Shown here one piece after another: positions 27,434 to 36,808 of a DNA stretch of 64,000 nt. Position numbers and translations under genes: made by a program. The DNA is taken from NCBI GenBank assembly GCA_009780315.1, contig WRAH01000005.1, positions 51,300-115,299 on the forward strand, read 5' to 3'. Position 1 is the stretch's first letter, and each line of letters begins with the position of its first letter. This stretch comes from Defluviitaleaceae bacterium. GTDB taxonomy: Bacteria; Bacillota; Clostridia; Lachnospirales; WQUN01. The notes beneath the pieces are model-generated. The model saw only the letters and a list, made by a program, of their open reading frames with translations. It had not been told where the DNA came from and did not search any database.

Positions 27434-29041
27434 CTATGCCTTATGCAACTTTCTTACATAGTTTGGTAACAACAAAGGAGATGTTTTATCATTATCTATT
27501 CCTGCATCTTTTAATTTACGAGTATATTCGTCTACATGATTTAGTGTTAGTTTGCCTATTGTTGTAGTTTTTGCAGCTTCAGCAGCAGCTTTTCCTGCAT
27601 GACGACCAAAGACAACAACATCAAGCATGGAGTTACCAAGCAAGCGGTTTCGCCCATGAATACCTCCAACCACTTCACCTGCCATAAAGAGATTTTGTAC
27701 TTCTTTTGTATGCCCACCTTTTTCAATGTCTATTCCACCATTTTGATAGTGGAAGGTTGGATACATAAGAATCGGGAGTTTTCGAATATCAATACCATAG
27801 TTTAAAAACATTTTTAAAATCCCAGGAATGCTTTTTTCAATCATACTTGCACCGCTTTTTTTAACGATTAGCGGCGTATCAAGCCATACACCAGCACCAT
27901 CTGGTGTAGTGATACCTTTTTTACGCTGTCCGCATTCACGAATAATTGCAGAACTTACAACATCACGTGTTTCTAAAGGATGAACAAAAGCTTCACCTTC
28001 AATATTAACAAGCTGCGCACCAATTGAACGCACTTTTTCTGTAACTAATGCACCAAAAAGCTGGGTTGGATATGCAACACCGGTTGGGTGGTATTGGATT
28101 GTGTCTTGATATAGCAAACTTGCGCCCACGCGATAAGCTAAAATCAAGCCATCAGCAGTTGCACCATAGTGGTTTGTTGTTGGAAAACCATGATAATGTA
28201 AACGCCCTGCCCCACCTGTGGCAACGATTACAGTTTTTGCTTTTGCAATCACATATTCGCCTGTGAGCATGTTCATGAGTACAGCACCAGCAACTTTACC
28301 TTTATCATCCATAATGAGTTCCAACGCGGCAGTAAAATCTACAATTGGAACATCCAAATTGCGTACTTCATTTATCAATACCCGTGTAATTTCAAGGCCT
28401 GTATAATCTGCACAGGCGTGAAGGCGATTACGTGAAAGTCCGCCTCCAGGGAAAGTAACCATTGAACCATCTGTTTTTTTGTCAAACATCACACCTAAGT
28501 TTTCCAACCAATGGATTGCATCAGGCCCATCCATAACAAGACGCTTTAGAAGCTCTGGTTTGTTGGCATAATGTCCACCACCCATGCTGTCGAGATAGTG
28601 TTGTTGTGGAGAGTCATTTTCATTGTCTGCGGCTTGAATGCCGCCTTCTGCCATAGTACTGTTTGCGTCACCCATACGTAGCTTTGTTGCAATCATTACA
28701 TTTGCACCGGCTTTTTTGGCTTCAATTGCAGCAGAAGCACCTGCACCACCGCCACCAATAATAAGCACATCAACATCATATTTAGGTGAGTCAAAATCGA
28801 ATTTAATCCCTTTTATGCGACTGTTTGCATGTAGAAGCTCAACAAGTTCTACTGGGGCTTTTTCGCCCTTATTATTGCCTACCTCAATTGTTCCAAACCC
28901 AGAATCTCTATGGTCTGGGTGAAATTCTTTTAGCAAGGCTTGTTTTTCATTGGCATCTAGGCGACGGGGTTCATTTTTAAATCTATCTTCCCGTGTAGCT
29001 TCCACGGTTTTGATGAAGTCTAGCATTTGAGATGAATACAT
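27434..29041 (-). CDS. Fumarate-reductase/succinate-dehydrogenase-type flavoprotein (FrdA-like, soluble)
   Basis: Start set at ATG 29041, 11 nt behind GGGAGG, giving 535 residues. FAD site GGGGAGASAAIEAKKAG is near residue 100. Frd-type active-site landmarks follow: STMAEGGIQA, TGGAGRLH, YHPTG, a basic ETRDVVSSAI loop, HYQNGGI and a final GGIHGRNRLLGNS. The family transfers hydride to a C=C bond of fumarate-like substrates. The first 85 residues before the FAD site are longer than in classical FrdA. No membrane anchor gene is present. It follows the Fe-S partner gene by 56 nt and is the ninth gene of the Hdr/Flx operon. Fumarate, mesaconate or another enoate are possible substrates. Confidence 0.85.
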   Translation of the reverse strand: MYSSQMLDFIKTVEATREDRFKNEPRRLDANEKQALLKEFHPDHRDSGFGTIEVGNNKGEKAPVELVELLHANSRIKGIKFDFDSPKYDVDVLIIGGGGAGASAAIEAKKAGANVMIATKLRMGDANSTMAEGGIQAADNENDSPQQHYLDSMGGGHYANKPELLKRLVMDGPDAIHWLENLGVMFDKKTDGSMVTFPGGGLSRNRLHACADYTGLEITRVLINEVRNLDVPIVDFTAALELIMDDKGKVAGAVLMNMLTGEYVIAKAKTVIVATGGAGRLHYHGFPTTNHYGATADGLILAYRVGASLLYQDTIQYHPTGVAYPTQLFGALVTEKVRSIGAQLVNIEGEAFVHPLETRDVVSSAIIRECGQRKKGITTPDGAGVWLDTPLIVKKSGASMIEKSIPGILKMFLNYGIDIRKLPILMYPTFHYQNGGIDIEKGGHTKEVQNLFMAGEVVGGIHGRNRLLGNSMLDVVVFGRHAGKAAAEAAKTTTIGKLTLNHVDEYTRKLKDAGIDNDKTSPLLLPNYVRKLHKA

Positions 29042-29097
29042 AGTGATAACCTCCCTGGGGTGCATAGGCGAGCAGTTTTGCAATACGAACGTCTAGC

Positions 29098-29799
29098 CTA
29101 TTTTTCTATTTCACGGGTATCATATAATTTTTTAATATCGTCCATTGGCATACGCATGATTTTGTTTATTTCGTCATCAAACTTACCATCAGCAATGTCT
29201 TTTGTACGCATGTGTGTGTGTGCTGACTTGGGTGTAAGATACTTTGCAGATAAACGCCGTGCCAGTAGCCCCACAAGCGAATGAGAAATATTTGCAGGGC
29301 AACGCGCCGAGCATATGCCGCAACTTACACAGTCAAATGATGTTTCTGCACATTTTTTTAGGTCATTACGTTTTGCATAAGCAATGTATTGCATGGTATT
29401 TAAACCTTTTGAACATGATTTTGTGCATGAATTACATGCCACACAACCAAATATTTCAGGGAAAATTTGCATCATCGTTTGATTATCAGGTGTAATTTCT
29501 TCCATATCATATGTTCGCCTATCCAGCGGAAAAAATGGCAAAGTTGCAACATACATGCCATCTTCAACTTTTTGCTGACAAGCTAAGGCAAAATGTACAG
29601 GGCTTTTGCCTTCAATACGGTAAATTGTAGCACAAGCACCGCAGAAGCCATGACGACATCCGCACCCACGCACAAGGCGATACCCAGCGTACTCCATTGC
29701 TGTCATAATTGTAAGTTCAGCAGGCACATCATATGGCTTGCCATCAAAAAAAACCTTTGCGAATTCTGACAGTTTAACATTCACATTTGCTGTATCCAT
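29098..29799 (-). CDS. FrdB-like iron-sulfur protein ([2Fe-2S] plus two [4Fe-4S] motifs)
   Basis: Start set at ATG 29799, after the FlxA-like stop and behind GGGGG; 233 residues. An N-terminal ferredoxin-like domain has the cysteine set RGCGCRHGFCGAC near residues 47-60. Two [4Fe-4S] motifs follow: CVACNSCTKSC and CVSCGICSARC. It resembles succinate dehydrogenase/fumarate reductase subunit B but lacks the CCG domain that thiol:fumarate reductase TfrB carries at its C-terminus. It presumably wires the Flx/Hdr module to the flavoprotein encoded next. Confidence 0.8.
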   Translation of the reverse strand: MDTANVNVKLSEFAKVFFDGKPYDVPAELTIMTAMEYAGYRLVRGCGCRHGFCGACATIYRIEGKSPVHFALACQQKVEDGMYVATLPFFPLDRRTYDMEEITPDNQTMMQIFPEIFGCVACNSCTKSCSKGLNTMQYIAYAKRNDLKKCAETSFDCVSCGICSARCPANISHSLVGLLARRLSAKYLTPKSAHTHMRTKDIADGKFDDEINKIMRMPMDDIKKLYDTREIEK

Positions 29800-29818
29800 T
29801 ATGCTTAAACCCCCATCT

Positions 29819-30646
29819 CTAATATTCATCGGGTATTGTATCAAGTTCATCACATCGAAAAACAGGCCCGTCTTTACAAACATATTTTGAGCCAATGTTG
29901 CACCTACCACATTTTCCAAAGCCGCATTTCATACGGAGTTCCAGTGTTGTGAAAACTTGCTCTTTTTTAAATCCCATTTCCAACAAAGCAGCCAGAACAA
30001 ACTTAATCATAATCAGAGGCCCGCAGACTATAGCAGTTTTATCTGTTTTAAATCCAAGTTCCTTTAAATAAGCAGGAACAAATCCAACATTTCCAGTCCA
30101 GCCTTCTTCTTGACGGTCAACTGTAAGGTGAATATCATTTTTATATCGTGTGTTAATTTCATCTTGAAAAACCAAATCAGATGCCGAGCGTGCCCCATAA
30201 ACGATATCAATATCACCGTAATTTTCACGTTTATCCAGTACATAGTTTATTACAGAGCGCACAGGGGCGAATCCTATTCCGCCTGCAATAAACAGTATAT
30301 TTTGCCCTTTTAAAACATCATCGACAGGAAAAGGTTTACCATAAGGCCCGCGGATTGTAATTTGATTTCCAACCTCTAAAGTGTGAAGATAATCTGTAAG
30401 TTTTCCGCAAGCTTTTATAGCAAACTCCATGCATTCGGTGTTGGTGGGTGAAGATGTGATAGAAAACATCGCCTCACCTATCCCTGGTACAGAAAGCATT
30501 GCACATTGTCCTGGCATGTGTTCAAAGGCTTTACCTTTGCCGTCTGCAAGTACAACACTAAAGGTTTTTACATCTGATGTTTCTGTTTTTATGGCGGTAA
30601 TAACGCCAATTTGTGGTATCAACTCATCATGGGTACTACAACACAT
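29819..30646 (-). CDS. flxA: FlxA-like FAD/NAD(P)-binding electron-transfer protein
   Basis: A 275-residue ferredoxin-NADP-reductase fold: FAD-binding barrel with PGQCAMLSVPG and RGPYGKPF, an NAD-binding half (FIAGGIGFAPVRS, CGP) and a C-terminal cysteine cluster CGFGKCGRCNIG...C that holds [2Fe-2S], as in dihydroorotate dehydrogenase PyrK and sulfite reductase AsrB. In FlxABCD-HdrABC complexes this subunit oxidises NADH. Its start overlaps the FlxB stop by 1 nt. AsrB is the alternative name, but no siroheme AsrC is present and Hdr genes surround it. Confidence 0.83.
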   Translation of the reverse strand: MCCSTHDELIPQIGVITAIKTETSDVKTFSVVLADGKGKAFEHMPGQCAMLSVPGIGEAMFSITSSPTNTECMEFAIKACGKLTDYLHTLEVGNQITIRGPYGKPFPVDDVLKGQNILFIAGGIGFAPVRSVINYVLDKRENYGDIDIVYGARSASDLVFQDEINTRYKNDIHLTVDRQEEGWTGNVGFVPAYLKELGFKTDKTAIVCGPLIMIKFVLAALLEMGFKKEQVFTTLELRMKCGFGKCGRCNIGSKYVCKDGPVFRCDELDTIPDEY

Positions 30647-31683
30647 CAGTTATCCACCTCAAAACTTTTTATGACTTTAACAATATTTAGCGATGATGGA
30701 CATTTATTGACACACCGTCCGCAACCTACGCAAGAAAATTCACCATGATGCTTGTCTGGGTGATACACCAGCTTGTGCATGTAGCGTTGGCGAAATCTCT
30801 CTTTTTGTGTATTGCGTGAGTTACCATGAGCCATCAGTGTAAAGTCTGAATACATACAAGAATCCCAGCAACGATAGCGTTTAACCTTTTTACCTGCATC
30901 ATAGTCTTTTACGTCATAGCATTGACAGGTTGGACAAATAAATGTGCATGTGCCGCAAGCGATACATGCTTTGCTTAGTTCATCCCAGCGCGCATCATTA
31001 AAAATTTCAAGAAGCTTATCAGGCGTAAACTTATCTAATGGAAGCCCTCTTGAATAGGGTAGTGCATCAATTTTTAATTGAATATCTTTTTGGCAAGCCT
31101 CAACTTCATCAATATCAGAGGATTCTTGCAATAAGTGTTTAACTTGTGTCGTTAAATTTGCACCTTTATCGGTCAGTGATTTCCAGTTCAGTGAATCGTT
31201 AATTAACCAAATTGCAATATCCCCTTGAGGGTTTGCTGCATCAATGTTAAATGACTTACAAAAACACGTTTGTTGTGGGTTCGTGCAAGCCAATGAAATG
31301 ATTACACCTTGCGCCCGTCTTGCTTGATAAAACTTGTCTACAGGGTCTTTAAGGTATACATTATCCAAAACTTCTATACCTTTAACATCACAAGGACGCA
31401 CACCAAAAATGACATAGGGTTTGTCTGCAAGTGGAGAGGTTTCAAGCTTAATTTGTTTATTCTCTATAGTTGCATCGAAAAGATGCTCCACTTGGGGAAG
31501 TACAAAATCTTTGGGTGAGCGTACAGTTTTTAAAGTATCCAAATCTAGTGTACTTGCAACCTCATCTGTAAAGCTTTCAAAGTTTACTTGATTTCCCTTA
31601 CGCACTGGTGCAAATACATCTGTTCCATTTTTAGTTAAAAACTTAAAAAGTTCAGGTAAATTATCTTTGTCAATTTTATACAT
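30646..31683 (-). CDS. flxB: FlxB-like 4Fe-4S dicluster protein (AsrA/HydB-like)
   Basis: A 345-residue protein of the family shared by sulfite reductase AsrA and FlxB. The middle has GVRPCDVKGIEVLD and TCFCKSF. Two C-terminal [4Fe-4S] motifs are CIACGTCTFICPTCQC and CVGCGRCVNKCP, the first with extra cysteines. It passes electrons between the NADH-oxidising FlxA and FlxC/HdrA. Starts 6 nt after the FlxC stop. Confidence 0.8.
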   Translation of the reverse strand: MYKIDKDNLPELFKFLTKNGTDVFAPVRKGNQVNFESFTDEVASTLDLDTLKTVRSPKDFVLPQVEHLFDATIENKQIKLETSPLADKPYVIFGVRPCDVKGIEVLDNVYLKDPVDKFYQARRAQGVIISLACTNPQQTCFCKSFNIDAANPQGDIAIWLINDSLNWKSLTDKGANLTTQVKHLLQESSDIDEVEACQKDIQLKIDALPYSRGLPLDKFTPDKLLEIFNDARWDELSKACIACGTCTFICPTCQCYDVKDYDAGKKVKRYRCWDSCMYSDFTLMAHGNSRNTQKERFRQRYMHKLVYHPDKHHGEFSCVGCGRCVNKCPSSLNIVKVIKSFEVDN

Positions 31684-31689
31684 ACTTCA

Positions 31690-32574
31690 TTACCCCCTAT
31701 CGTAAACTATTGAGGGTTCGGCATCTTGGTCAATATTAAAATCTGTTAGTGGCCCAAGTGTTTCTATGTCTGCGCCTGCTTGAAATTCGCCGTATAACGC
31801 ATTGATATCTTTAATAAACTTACGATTTAACAAGTGCAACGGAATATCTTGTGGGCATACCCGTGTACATTCGCCGCAGTCTGTACAACGCCCTGCCACA
31901 TGATAGGCTCGGATGATGTGAAACATTTGCTCTTCAAAAGTGGTGACATTTGCTTTTTGTGCTGTGTCATAATTATCATTATCAAAGACACATTTTTTAC
32001 ATCCACAAGGGGGGCAAGCATTTCTGCACGCATTGCAACGTATACATTTTGAAAACTCCCCTTGCCAGAAAGCAAAACGTTCACCAGCGTCCATTTTTTC
32101 TATCGCTTCTATATCTTTAAATCGTGTTAACGGGTCATCTGTTACACGTCTTGTAACATCTTCACCGATTAACTCATCATAAACCATGTGTTTAATTTTA
32201 GTGCAGACATTACACTTTTCTAAAAGCGCGCCTGTCTCCTGCATTTCATCAATTACTTTAACGCCCTCACAACCCACGCCGATAATATATGCTTTATCGC
32301 GGGATATACGATTCTCTTTTAATAATTGATTGAAACTGAATGTGTCACAAGGTTTCAAAAAGACAAGGGTTTTCCCTTCTTCTTTTTCTACTCCCACCAT
32401 AAAGTTACTTAAATTTGTGGCACAGTACTGGTTATACACCATGTCATCAACGTGTTTTGTGAAGAATGCAGGTTCAGGATTTGTTTCAAAATCACCTTTT
32501 TTCCAAGCCAGAACCCGCGTTACGCTTCCATTTGAAAGCATTTCCTGGGCTTTGGCTTTCATTAGCTCTTGCAT
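31690..32574 (-). CDS. flxC: FlxC-like 4Fe-4S protein (F420-hydrogenase beta-like)
   Basis: A 294-residue protein with LKPCDTFSFNQLL and VGCEGVKVIDE, as in coenzyme F420 hydrogenase/dehydrogenase beta-type proteins. Clusters CNVC, CIRCNACRNACPPCGCKKC and CTDCGECTRVCP follow. It sits between FlxB and FlxD. Its start overlaps the FlxD end by 13 nt, so translation is coupled. Its role in electron relay is inferred from the known FlxABCD-HdrABC arrangement. Confidence 0.78.
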   Translation of the reverse strand: MQELMKAKAQEMLSNGSVTRVLAWKKGDFETNPEPAFFTKHVDDMVYNQYCATNLSNFMVGVEKEEGKTLVFLKPCDTFSFNQLLKENRISRDKAYIIGVGCEGVKVIDEMQETGALLEKCNVCTKIKHMVYDELIGEDVTRRVTDDPLTRFKDIEAIEKMDAGERFAFWQGEFSKCIRCNACRNACPPCGCKKCVFDNDNYDTAQKANVTTFEEQMFHIIRAYHVAGRCTDCGECTRVCPQDIPLHLLNRKFIKDINALYGEFQAGADIETLGPLTDFNIDQDAEPSIVYDRG

Positions 32575-32996
32575 CGCCAGTCCTCCAACCTTCGGTTTTC
32601 ACCTAATTCGTAAACTTGCTCTACAAATTTATTCATTACTGTAGCAAACTTTACACCTTCTGCGGCAGATACCCACTCTAAATGGGTGCGCCCTTTTTCG
32701 ATTCCAAGGTAGTCAAGCATGGAGTATAGAAGGGTAATTCGTCTACGTGTATAATAATTTCCTGTGCTATAGTGACAATCACCAGGATGACAGCCACAAA
32801 TGATTACACCATCTGCGCCTTTTTGAAATGCACGAAGCACAAACAAAGGATTAACCCGACATGAACAAGGTACTTTTATAATTTTAACTTCCGCAGGATA
32901 TTGCAAACGGCTTGTTCCTGCAAGGTCTGCCCCTGCGTATGAACACCAGTTGCAACAAAATGCCACGACCAATGGTTTAAATTCGCCTACCGACAT
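32562..32996 (-). CDS. flxD: FlxD/MvhD-type hydrogenase iron-sulfur subunit
   Basis: A 144-residue protein of the methyl-viologen-reducing hydrogenase delta-subunit family, with CCNWCSYAGAD at the N-terminus and CGCHPGDCHYSTGNYYTRRR near residue 78. MvhD/FlxD delivers electrons into HdrA through a [2Fe-2S] cluster. The second cysteine block reads CSCRV, where many homologues have CSGRV. It overlaps hdrA by 10 nt and flxC by 13 nt. Confidence 0.88.
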   Translation of the reverse strand: MSVGEFKPLVVAFCCNWCSYAGADLAGTSRLQYPAEVKIIKVPCSCRVNPLFVLRAFQKGADGVIICGCHPGDCHYSTGNYYTRRRITLLYSMLDYLGIEKGRTHLEWVSAAEGVKFATVMNKFVEQVYELGENRRLEDWRCKS

Positions 32997-34933
32997 ATTG
33001 CGTCCACCTCCGCCATAAGCTGTCTATTAGAAAATCCTTGTAAATCCATTGCACCAGACGGGCAAGTGACTGCACATGCGCCGCAACCTTGACACAGTGC
33101 CTTATTCACATGAACAATACCATCATCATAAGCAATTGCACCATATGGGCAAACTTTTGTGCAAGCCGAGCAACCATTACAGAATTTTTCATTTGATTCA
33201 GCAGTACATGGATTTGTCATTAGTTTATCCTTAACCAGTAAACCTATGACTTTTGCCGCCGTTGCGCCAGCTTGTGCTACAGTTTCAGGAATATCTTTAG
33301 GCCCTTGGCATACACCAGAAAGAAATACACCAGCAGTTGGACTTTCTACAGGTTTGAGCTTTGGATGGGCTTCTGTCATGAAATTGTTTGTATCAATACT
33401 TGCAGTCAGCATGGAGGCAATGATTCTTACTGATTTTACTGGTTCAATGGCCGTCGCAAGTACAACTAAATCTGTCTGCAAATCCATTCTTTTTCCGCCG
33501 AGCATATCTACGGATTGCAAAGTTAGAAATTCACCTTGGTCAATAATTTTTCCAACTTGCCCTTTGATGTAATTTACACCATACTCTTCCGCAGAGCGTC
33601 TATAAAATTCATCAAAATTCTTACCGGGGGTGCGTACATCTATATAAAATACATTCACTTCAATTTGCGGATATTTGTCACGAATTAACATTGCATGTTT
33701 GGCAGTATACATACAGCAAATTTTTGAGCAATAGGGCTTACCGCGCTTGCTTGTATCCCGTGAACCTATACACTGGATAAATGTCACACTTCTTGGCTTC
33801 TTTTTATCCGATAGGCGAATTAAATCACCGCCTGTTGGCCCTGCGGCATTGGTTAACCGTTCAAATTCCAACCCAGTAATGACATCAGGGCTGTTATAGC
33901 TATATTCACCAAATTTCTCTAAAGAAATTTGGTCATATCCTGTGGCAATAATGACCGCGCCGTATTTTTCTGTAATCAATTCATCTTGCTGGTCAAAAAC
34001 AATGGCTTTAGGGGTACAAACCTTTTCGCACAAGCCGCATTTTCCTGTTTTAAGTTTGATACATTGGGTCTTGTCAATGACGGGTACATTAGGTACGGCT
34101 TGGGCAAATGGTGTATATATTGCTGTACGTTTAATTAACCCCTGTTCAAATTCACTTGGGGCTTTTTTAACAGGGCATTTTTCATAACACAAGCCACAGC
34201 CTGTACAATTTTTCATATCTACATATCTGGCTTTTTTACGAATAGTAATAGTAAAATCACCAACAAAACCTTCAACTTTTTCAATTTCACTATAGGTGTG
34301 TAATGTAATATTTTCATGTGCTGCTGCATCCACCATTTTGGGCGTAAGAATACATGCTGAACAGTCTAGGGTTGGAAATGTTTTATCCAATTGTGCCATT
34401 TTTCCGCCAATGCTTGGGGTGGATTCTACGATATCAACAGGGAAACCAGCTTCTGCAATATCCAATGCCGTTTGAATGCCAGCAATTCCGCCGCCAATAA
34501 CCAGTGCGCGTTTTGTCACTTTGCTCTCACCTGGATGTAAAGGCTCATTAAGATGCACTTTAGCAATTGCAGCACGGGTTAAAATGATGGATTTTTCTGT
34601 ACCATCTTTACTGTCTTTGTGTATCCAAGAACATTGTTCACGAATATTTGAAATTTCCACCATAAAAGGATTAAGTCCTGCTTTTGCAGCAGCTTTTCTA
34701 AATGTAGTCTCGTGCATTCGTGGTGAACACGCGCTAACAACAACACCCGTAAGTCCAAATTCATCCACAGCTTTAATAATCATATTTTGCCCAGCTTCTG
34801 AACATAAATAAGGATACTCTGCAGCATGAACTACACCTGGCTCAAGTTTAGCAGCTTCAACCACTTTAACGACATCTACTGTCGCTGCAATATTGGTGCC
34901 GCAATGACAGACAAAAACGCCTATTCTCTTCAA
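32987..34933 (-). CDS. hdrA: Heterodisulfide reductase subunit HdrA (flavin electron-bifurcating subunit)
   Basis: A 648-residue flavoprotein. Residues 1-145 form the N-terminal HdrA domain with CHCGTNI and SACSPRMHE. The FAD Rossmann motif GGGIAGIQTALD is near residue 150 and CSACILTPKM near 195. [4Fe-4S] sites are CTGCGLCYEKCP, CGLCEKVCTPKAI and two C-terminal clusters CNGCSACTKVCP and CQGCGACAVTCP. HdrA is the site of flavin-based electron bifurcation, splitting a pair between ferredoxin and the HdrBC branch. It is the third gene of the operon and nearly touches hdrC. Confidence 0.92.
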   Translation of the reverse strand: MKRIGVFVCHCGTNIAATVDVVKVVEAAKLEPGVVHAAEYPYLCSEAGQNMIIKAVDEFGLTGVVVSACSPRMHETTFRKAAAKAGLNPFMVEISNIREQCSWIHKDSKDGTEKSIILTRAAIAKVHLNEPLHPGESKVTKRALVIGGGIAGIQTALDIAEAGFPVDIVESTPSIGGKMAQLDKTFPTLDCSACILTPKMVDAAAHENITLHTYSEIEKVEGFVGDFTITIRKKARYVDMKNCTGCGLCYEKCPVKKAPSEFEQGLIKRTAIYTPFAQAVPNVPVIDKTQCIKLKTGKCGLCEKVCTPKAIVFDQQDELITEKYGAVIIATGYDQISLEKFGEYSYNSPDVITGLEFERLTNAAGPTGGDLIRLSDKKKPRSVTFIQCIGSRDTSKRGKPYCSKICCMYTAKHAMLIRDKYPQIEVNVFYIDVRTPGKNFDEFYRRSAEEYGVNYIKGQVGKIIDQGEFLTLQSVDMLGGKRMDLQTDLVVLATAIEPVKSVRIIASMLTASIDTNNFMTEAHPKLKPVESPTAGVFLSGVCQGPKDIPETVAQAGATAAKVIGLLVKDKLMTNPCTAESNEKFCNGCSACTKVCPYGAIAYDDGIVHVNKALCQGCGACAVTCPSGAMDLQGFSNRQLMAEVDAICR

Positions 34934-34938
34934 AGCCC

Positions 34939-35328
34939 CTACCCCCTATACTTACGGAATGCACTAACCAGCAACTGTTGCGGCAAGTCCGACTCAGACT
35001 CTAAATATTTTGGAATTTCATCAGCAGAAATATGAGATTCCCCCTGTTGGCGAATGACAGCCAAGCGGGATGCTTCTACAATTTTTGCAGGTTCAACACC
35101 ACGAGGGCAACGCTCTATGCAAGCAAAACAGCTTAAACATTTCCACAACGTATTTGACTCCATCAATTTTTCTACTTCTCTGCGTTTAAGTAATGCGACA
35201 AATTGATGAGGCATAATATTCATCTCATCCGCAACAGGACAAGATGCAGAGCATCGTCCGCAACTCATGCATTTTTCAATACTGGTGCTGCTTAACGTAT
35301 GCAATACATCGCGACTCATATTTGTCAT
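34939..35328 (-). CDS. hdrC: Heterodisulfide reductase subunit HdrC (4Fe-4S)
   Basis: A 129-residue protein with two [4Fe-4S] motifs, CMSCGRCSASCP near residue 18 and CLSCFACIERCPRG near 64. HdrC relays electrons from HdrA to HdrB. The start (ATG 35328) overlaps the hdrB stop by 4 nt; an ATG three codons later is an alternative. Confidence 0.88.
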   Translation of the reverse strand: MTNMSRDVLHTLSSTSIEKCMSCGRCSASCPVADEMNIMPHQFVALLKRREVEKLMESNTLWKCLSCFACIERCPRGVEPAKIVEASRLAVIRQQGESHISADEIPKYLESESDLPQQLLVSAFRKYRG

Positions 35329-36095
35329 TCTTTCACCCCTAATGCTTCCGCTAATAATTTTGTGAAATAATATATGGAAGAACCCTCTGCTTTTGCAACG
35401 TTATACAAGCACAACGGGCAAGCAGTTATCAATGTTTCTGCACCATTTCTTACAGCATTTTCAACAATTTCATTAGCCATTTCCCTAGATTTTTCTTTTT
35501 GTTTAAGTGAAATGTATCCTCCGCAACACTCGTTTCTACGTGGAAACTCCACAGCTTCTGCACCAAGGGCTTTTAGAAATGTCTCAAAAATTTGTGGGTT
35601 TTCTGGGTCATCAAATGCTAAAATACTGCTTGGGCGCAACAACATACACCCATAGTACGCGCCAATTTTACGTCCTTTCAGTGGATTTACTGTTTTTTCT
35701 TTCAATTTGTCAAATCCTACATGCTTCTGCAACACTTCCATAAAGTGAATCACCTTTGTTTCACCGTGGTAGTCCAGCGAATTATCGTAGGTATGTACCG
35801 TTTTTTGCATTTCTTTATTTTTCATATCCTCATTTATGCGTTTTAGAACATGATAACATGCAGCGCATAGTGTCACTAAATCCTGCCCTTTTTCTTTAGC
35901 TTGATGTAAAGCACGAATTGCTGACAATTTTGATGCCACTTCGTCAGAACCCATGGGGTATACTGCACCGCAACATTGCCAATCATCAATTTCCTCAAGT
36001 GTAAAGCCTAAAACTTCTGCACATTTCCGCGCATGAACATCCATCTCCTTAGCCTGTGTGCTGAGTGTGCAACCTGGATAATAACTAAAAACCAT
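35325..36095 (-). CDS. hdrB: Heterodisulfide reductase subunit HdrB (CCG-domain)
   Basis: Start set at ATG 36095, 8 nt behind AAGGAGG; 256 residues. Two CCG domains hold the non-cubane [4Fe-4S] cysteines: SYYPGCTLS, WQCCGAVYPMG and CAACYH in the first, YYGCMLL, NECCGGYI and CPLC in the second. HdrB reduces a disulfide in methanogens (CoM-S-S-CoB); in bacteria the acceptor is often a DsrC-like or unknown thiol protein, and none is encoded here. First gene of the operon, with its own promoter. Confidence 0.88.
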   Translation of the reverse strand: MVFSYYPGCTLSTQAKEMDVHARKCAEVLGFTLEEIDDWQCCGAVYPMGSDEVASKLSAIRALHQAKEKGQDLVTLCAACYHVLKRINEDMKNKEMQKTVHTYDNSLDYHGETKVIHFMEVLQKHVGFDKLKEKTVNPLKGRKIGAYYGCMLLRPSSILAFDDPENPQIFETFLKALGAEAVEFPRRNECCGGYISLKQKEKSREMANEIVENAVRNGAETLITACPLCLYNVAKAEGSSIYYFTKLLAEALGVKE

Positions 36096-36130
36096 TTTAA
36101 TATCCTCCTTCATTGCGTGACATTGCTTTC

Positions 36131-36159
36131 AAGATAACATTTTTCTAAGAGTTTGTCCA
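36131..36159 (-). promoter_or_regulatory. Promoter for the hdrBCA-flxDCBA-frd-like operon
   Basis: On the minus strand, -35 TGGACA (36159-36154) and -10 TATCTT (36136-36131) have a 17-nt spacer. It lies 36 nt before the hdrB ATG and is divergent from the pyrophosphatase promoter. Confidence 0.5.
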
Positions 36160-36167
36160 TAGTTTGC

Positions 36168-36196
36168 TTGACAAGCTTTCATAGGCGCATTAGTAT
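36168..36196 (+). promoter_or_regulatory. Promoter for the pyrophosphatase gene
   Basis: -35 TTGACA (36168-36173) and -10 TAGTAT (36191-36196), 17-nt spacer, 37 nt before the ATG at 36233. Divergent from the Hdr operon promoter. Confidence 0.65.
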
Positions 36197-36232
36197 GCTC
36201 ATAACAAAATATTATTGAGGTAGGGATAATTT

Positions 36233-36772
36233 ATGAATGTTTGGCATGACATCAATCCAGAGCGTATTCATCCAGAAGATTTTTTGGCAGTCATTGAAAT
36301 TTCCAAAGGCTCAAAGCGGAAGTACGAGCTTGACAAAGAAACAGGTTTAATTATTTTAGACCGAATTTTGTACACATCCACCCACTACCCTACAAATTAT
36401 GGGTTTATTCCGCGCACGTATGCTGAAGATGGCGACCCGCTGGATGTGCTTATTTTGTGTTCCGAACCCATAGAGCCACGTGTTTTAGTACGGGCATATC
36501 CTATTGGTGTCATTACAATGGTTGACAATGATGAAGCAGACGAAAAGATTATTGCTATTCCATTTGAAGACCCAACCTACAATTCTTACAGAAGCATTGA
36601 AGCGTTACCGAATCATATTTTTAACGAAATGCAGCATTTTTTTAGTGTTTACAAAGAACTAGAAGGTAAAGCAACGGCTGTAAGTAAGGCAAAAGGACAA
36701 CGTGAAGCCATTGACGTAATAAAAAAATGCATGAAAATATATGAGGAAAAATTTGTCCCAGAGGAAGCATAG
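36233..36772 (+). CDS. ppa: Family I inorganic pyrophosphatase
   Basis: A 179-residue soluble pyrophosphatase that hydrolyses PPi and pulls biosynthetic reactions forward. Family I markers are present: [18 protein letters not shown], the metal-binding [10 protein letters not shown] and [21 protein letters not shown] precedes the ATG and a good promoter lies upstream. It is followed at 36 nt by an anion permease. Confidence 0.95.
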   Translation: MNVWHDINPERIHPEDFLAVIEISKGSKRKYELDKETGLIILDRILYTSTHYPTNYGFIPRTYAEDGDPLDVLILCSEPIEPRVLVRAYPIGVITMVDNDEADEKIIAIPFEDPTYNSYRSIEALPNHIFNEMQHFFSVYKELEGKATAVSKAKGQREAIDVIKKCMKIYEEKFVPEEA

Positions 36773-36808
36773 AAAAGAAGAAATGTATGTAAAAGGAGCA
36801 TTATAAAA

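Noticed and set aside
29819..32574. flxABC genes considered as anaerobic sulfite reductase AsrAB
   Set aside because: No siroheme subunit AsrC is present, and the genes sit inside an hdrABC-mvhD operon, which fits FlxABC better.
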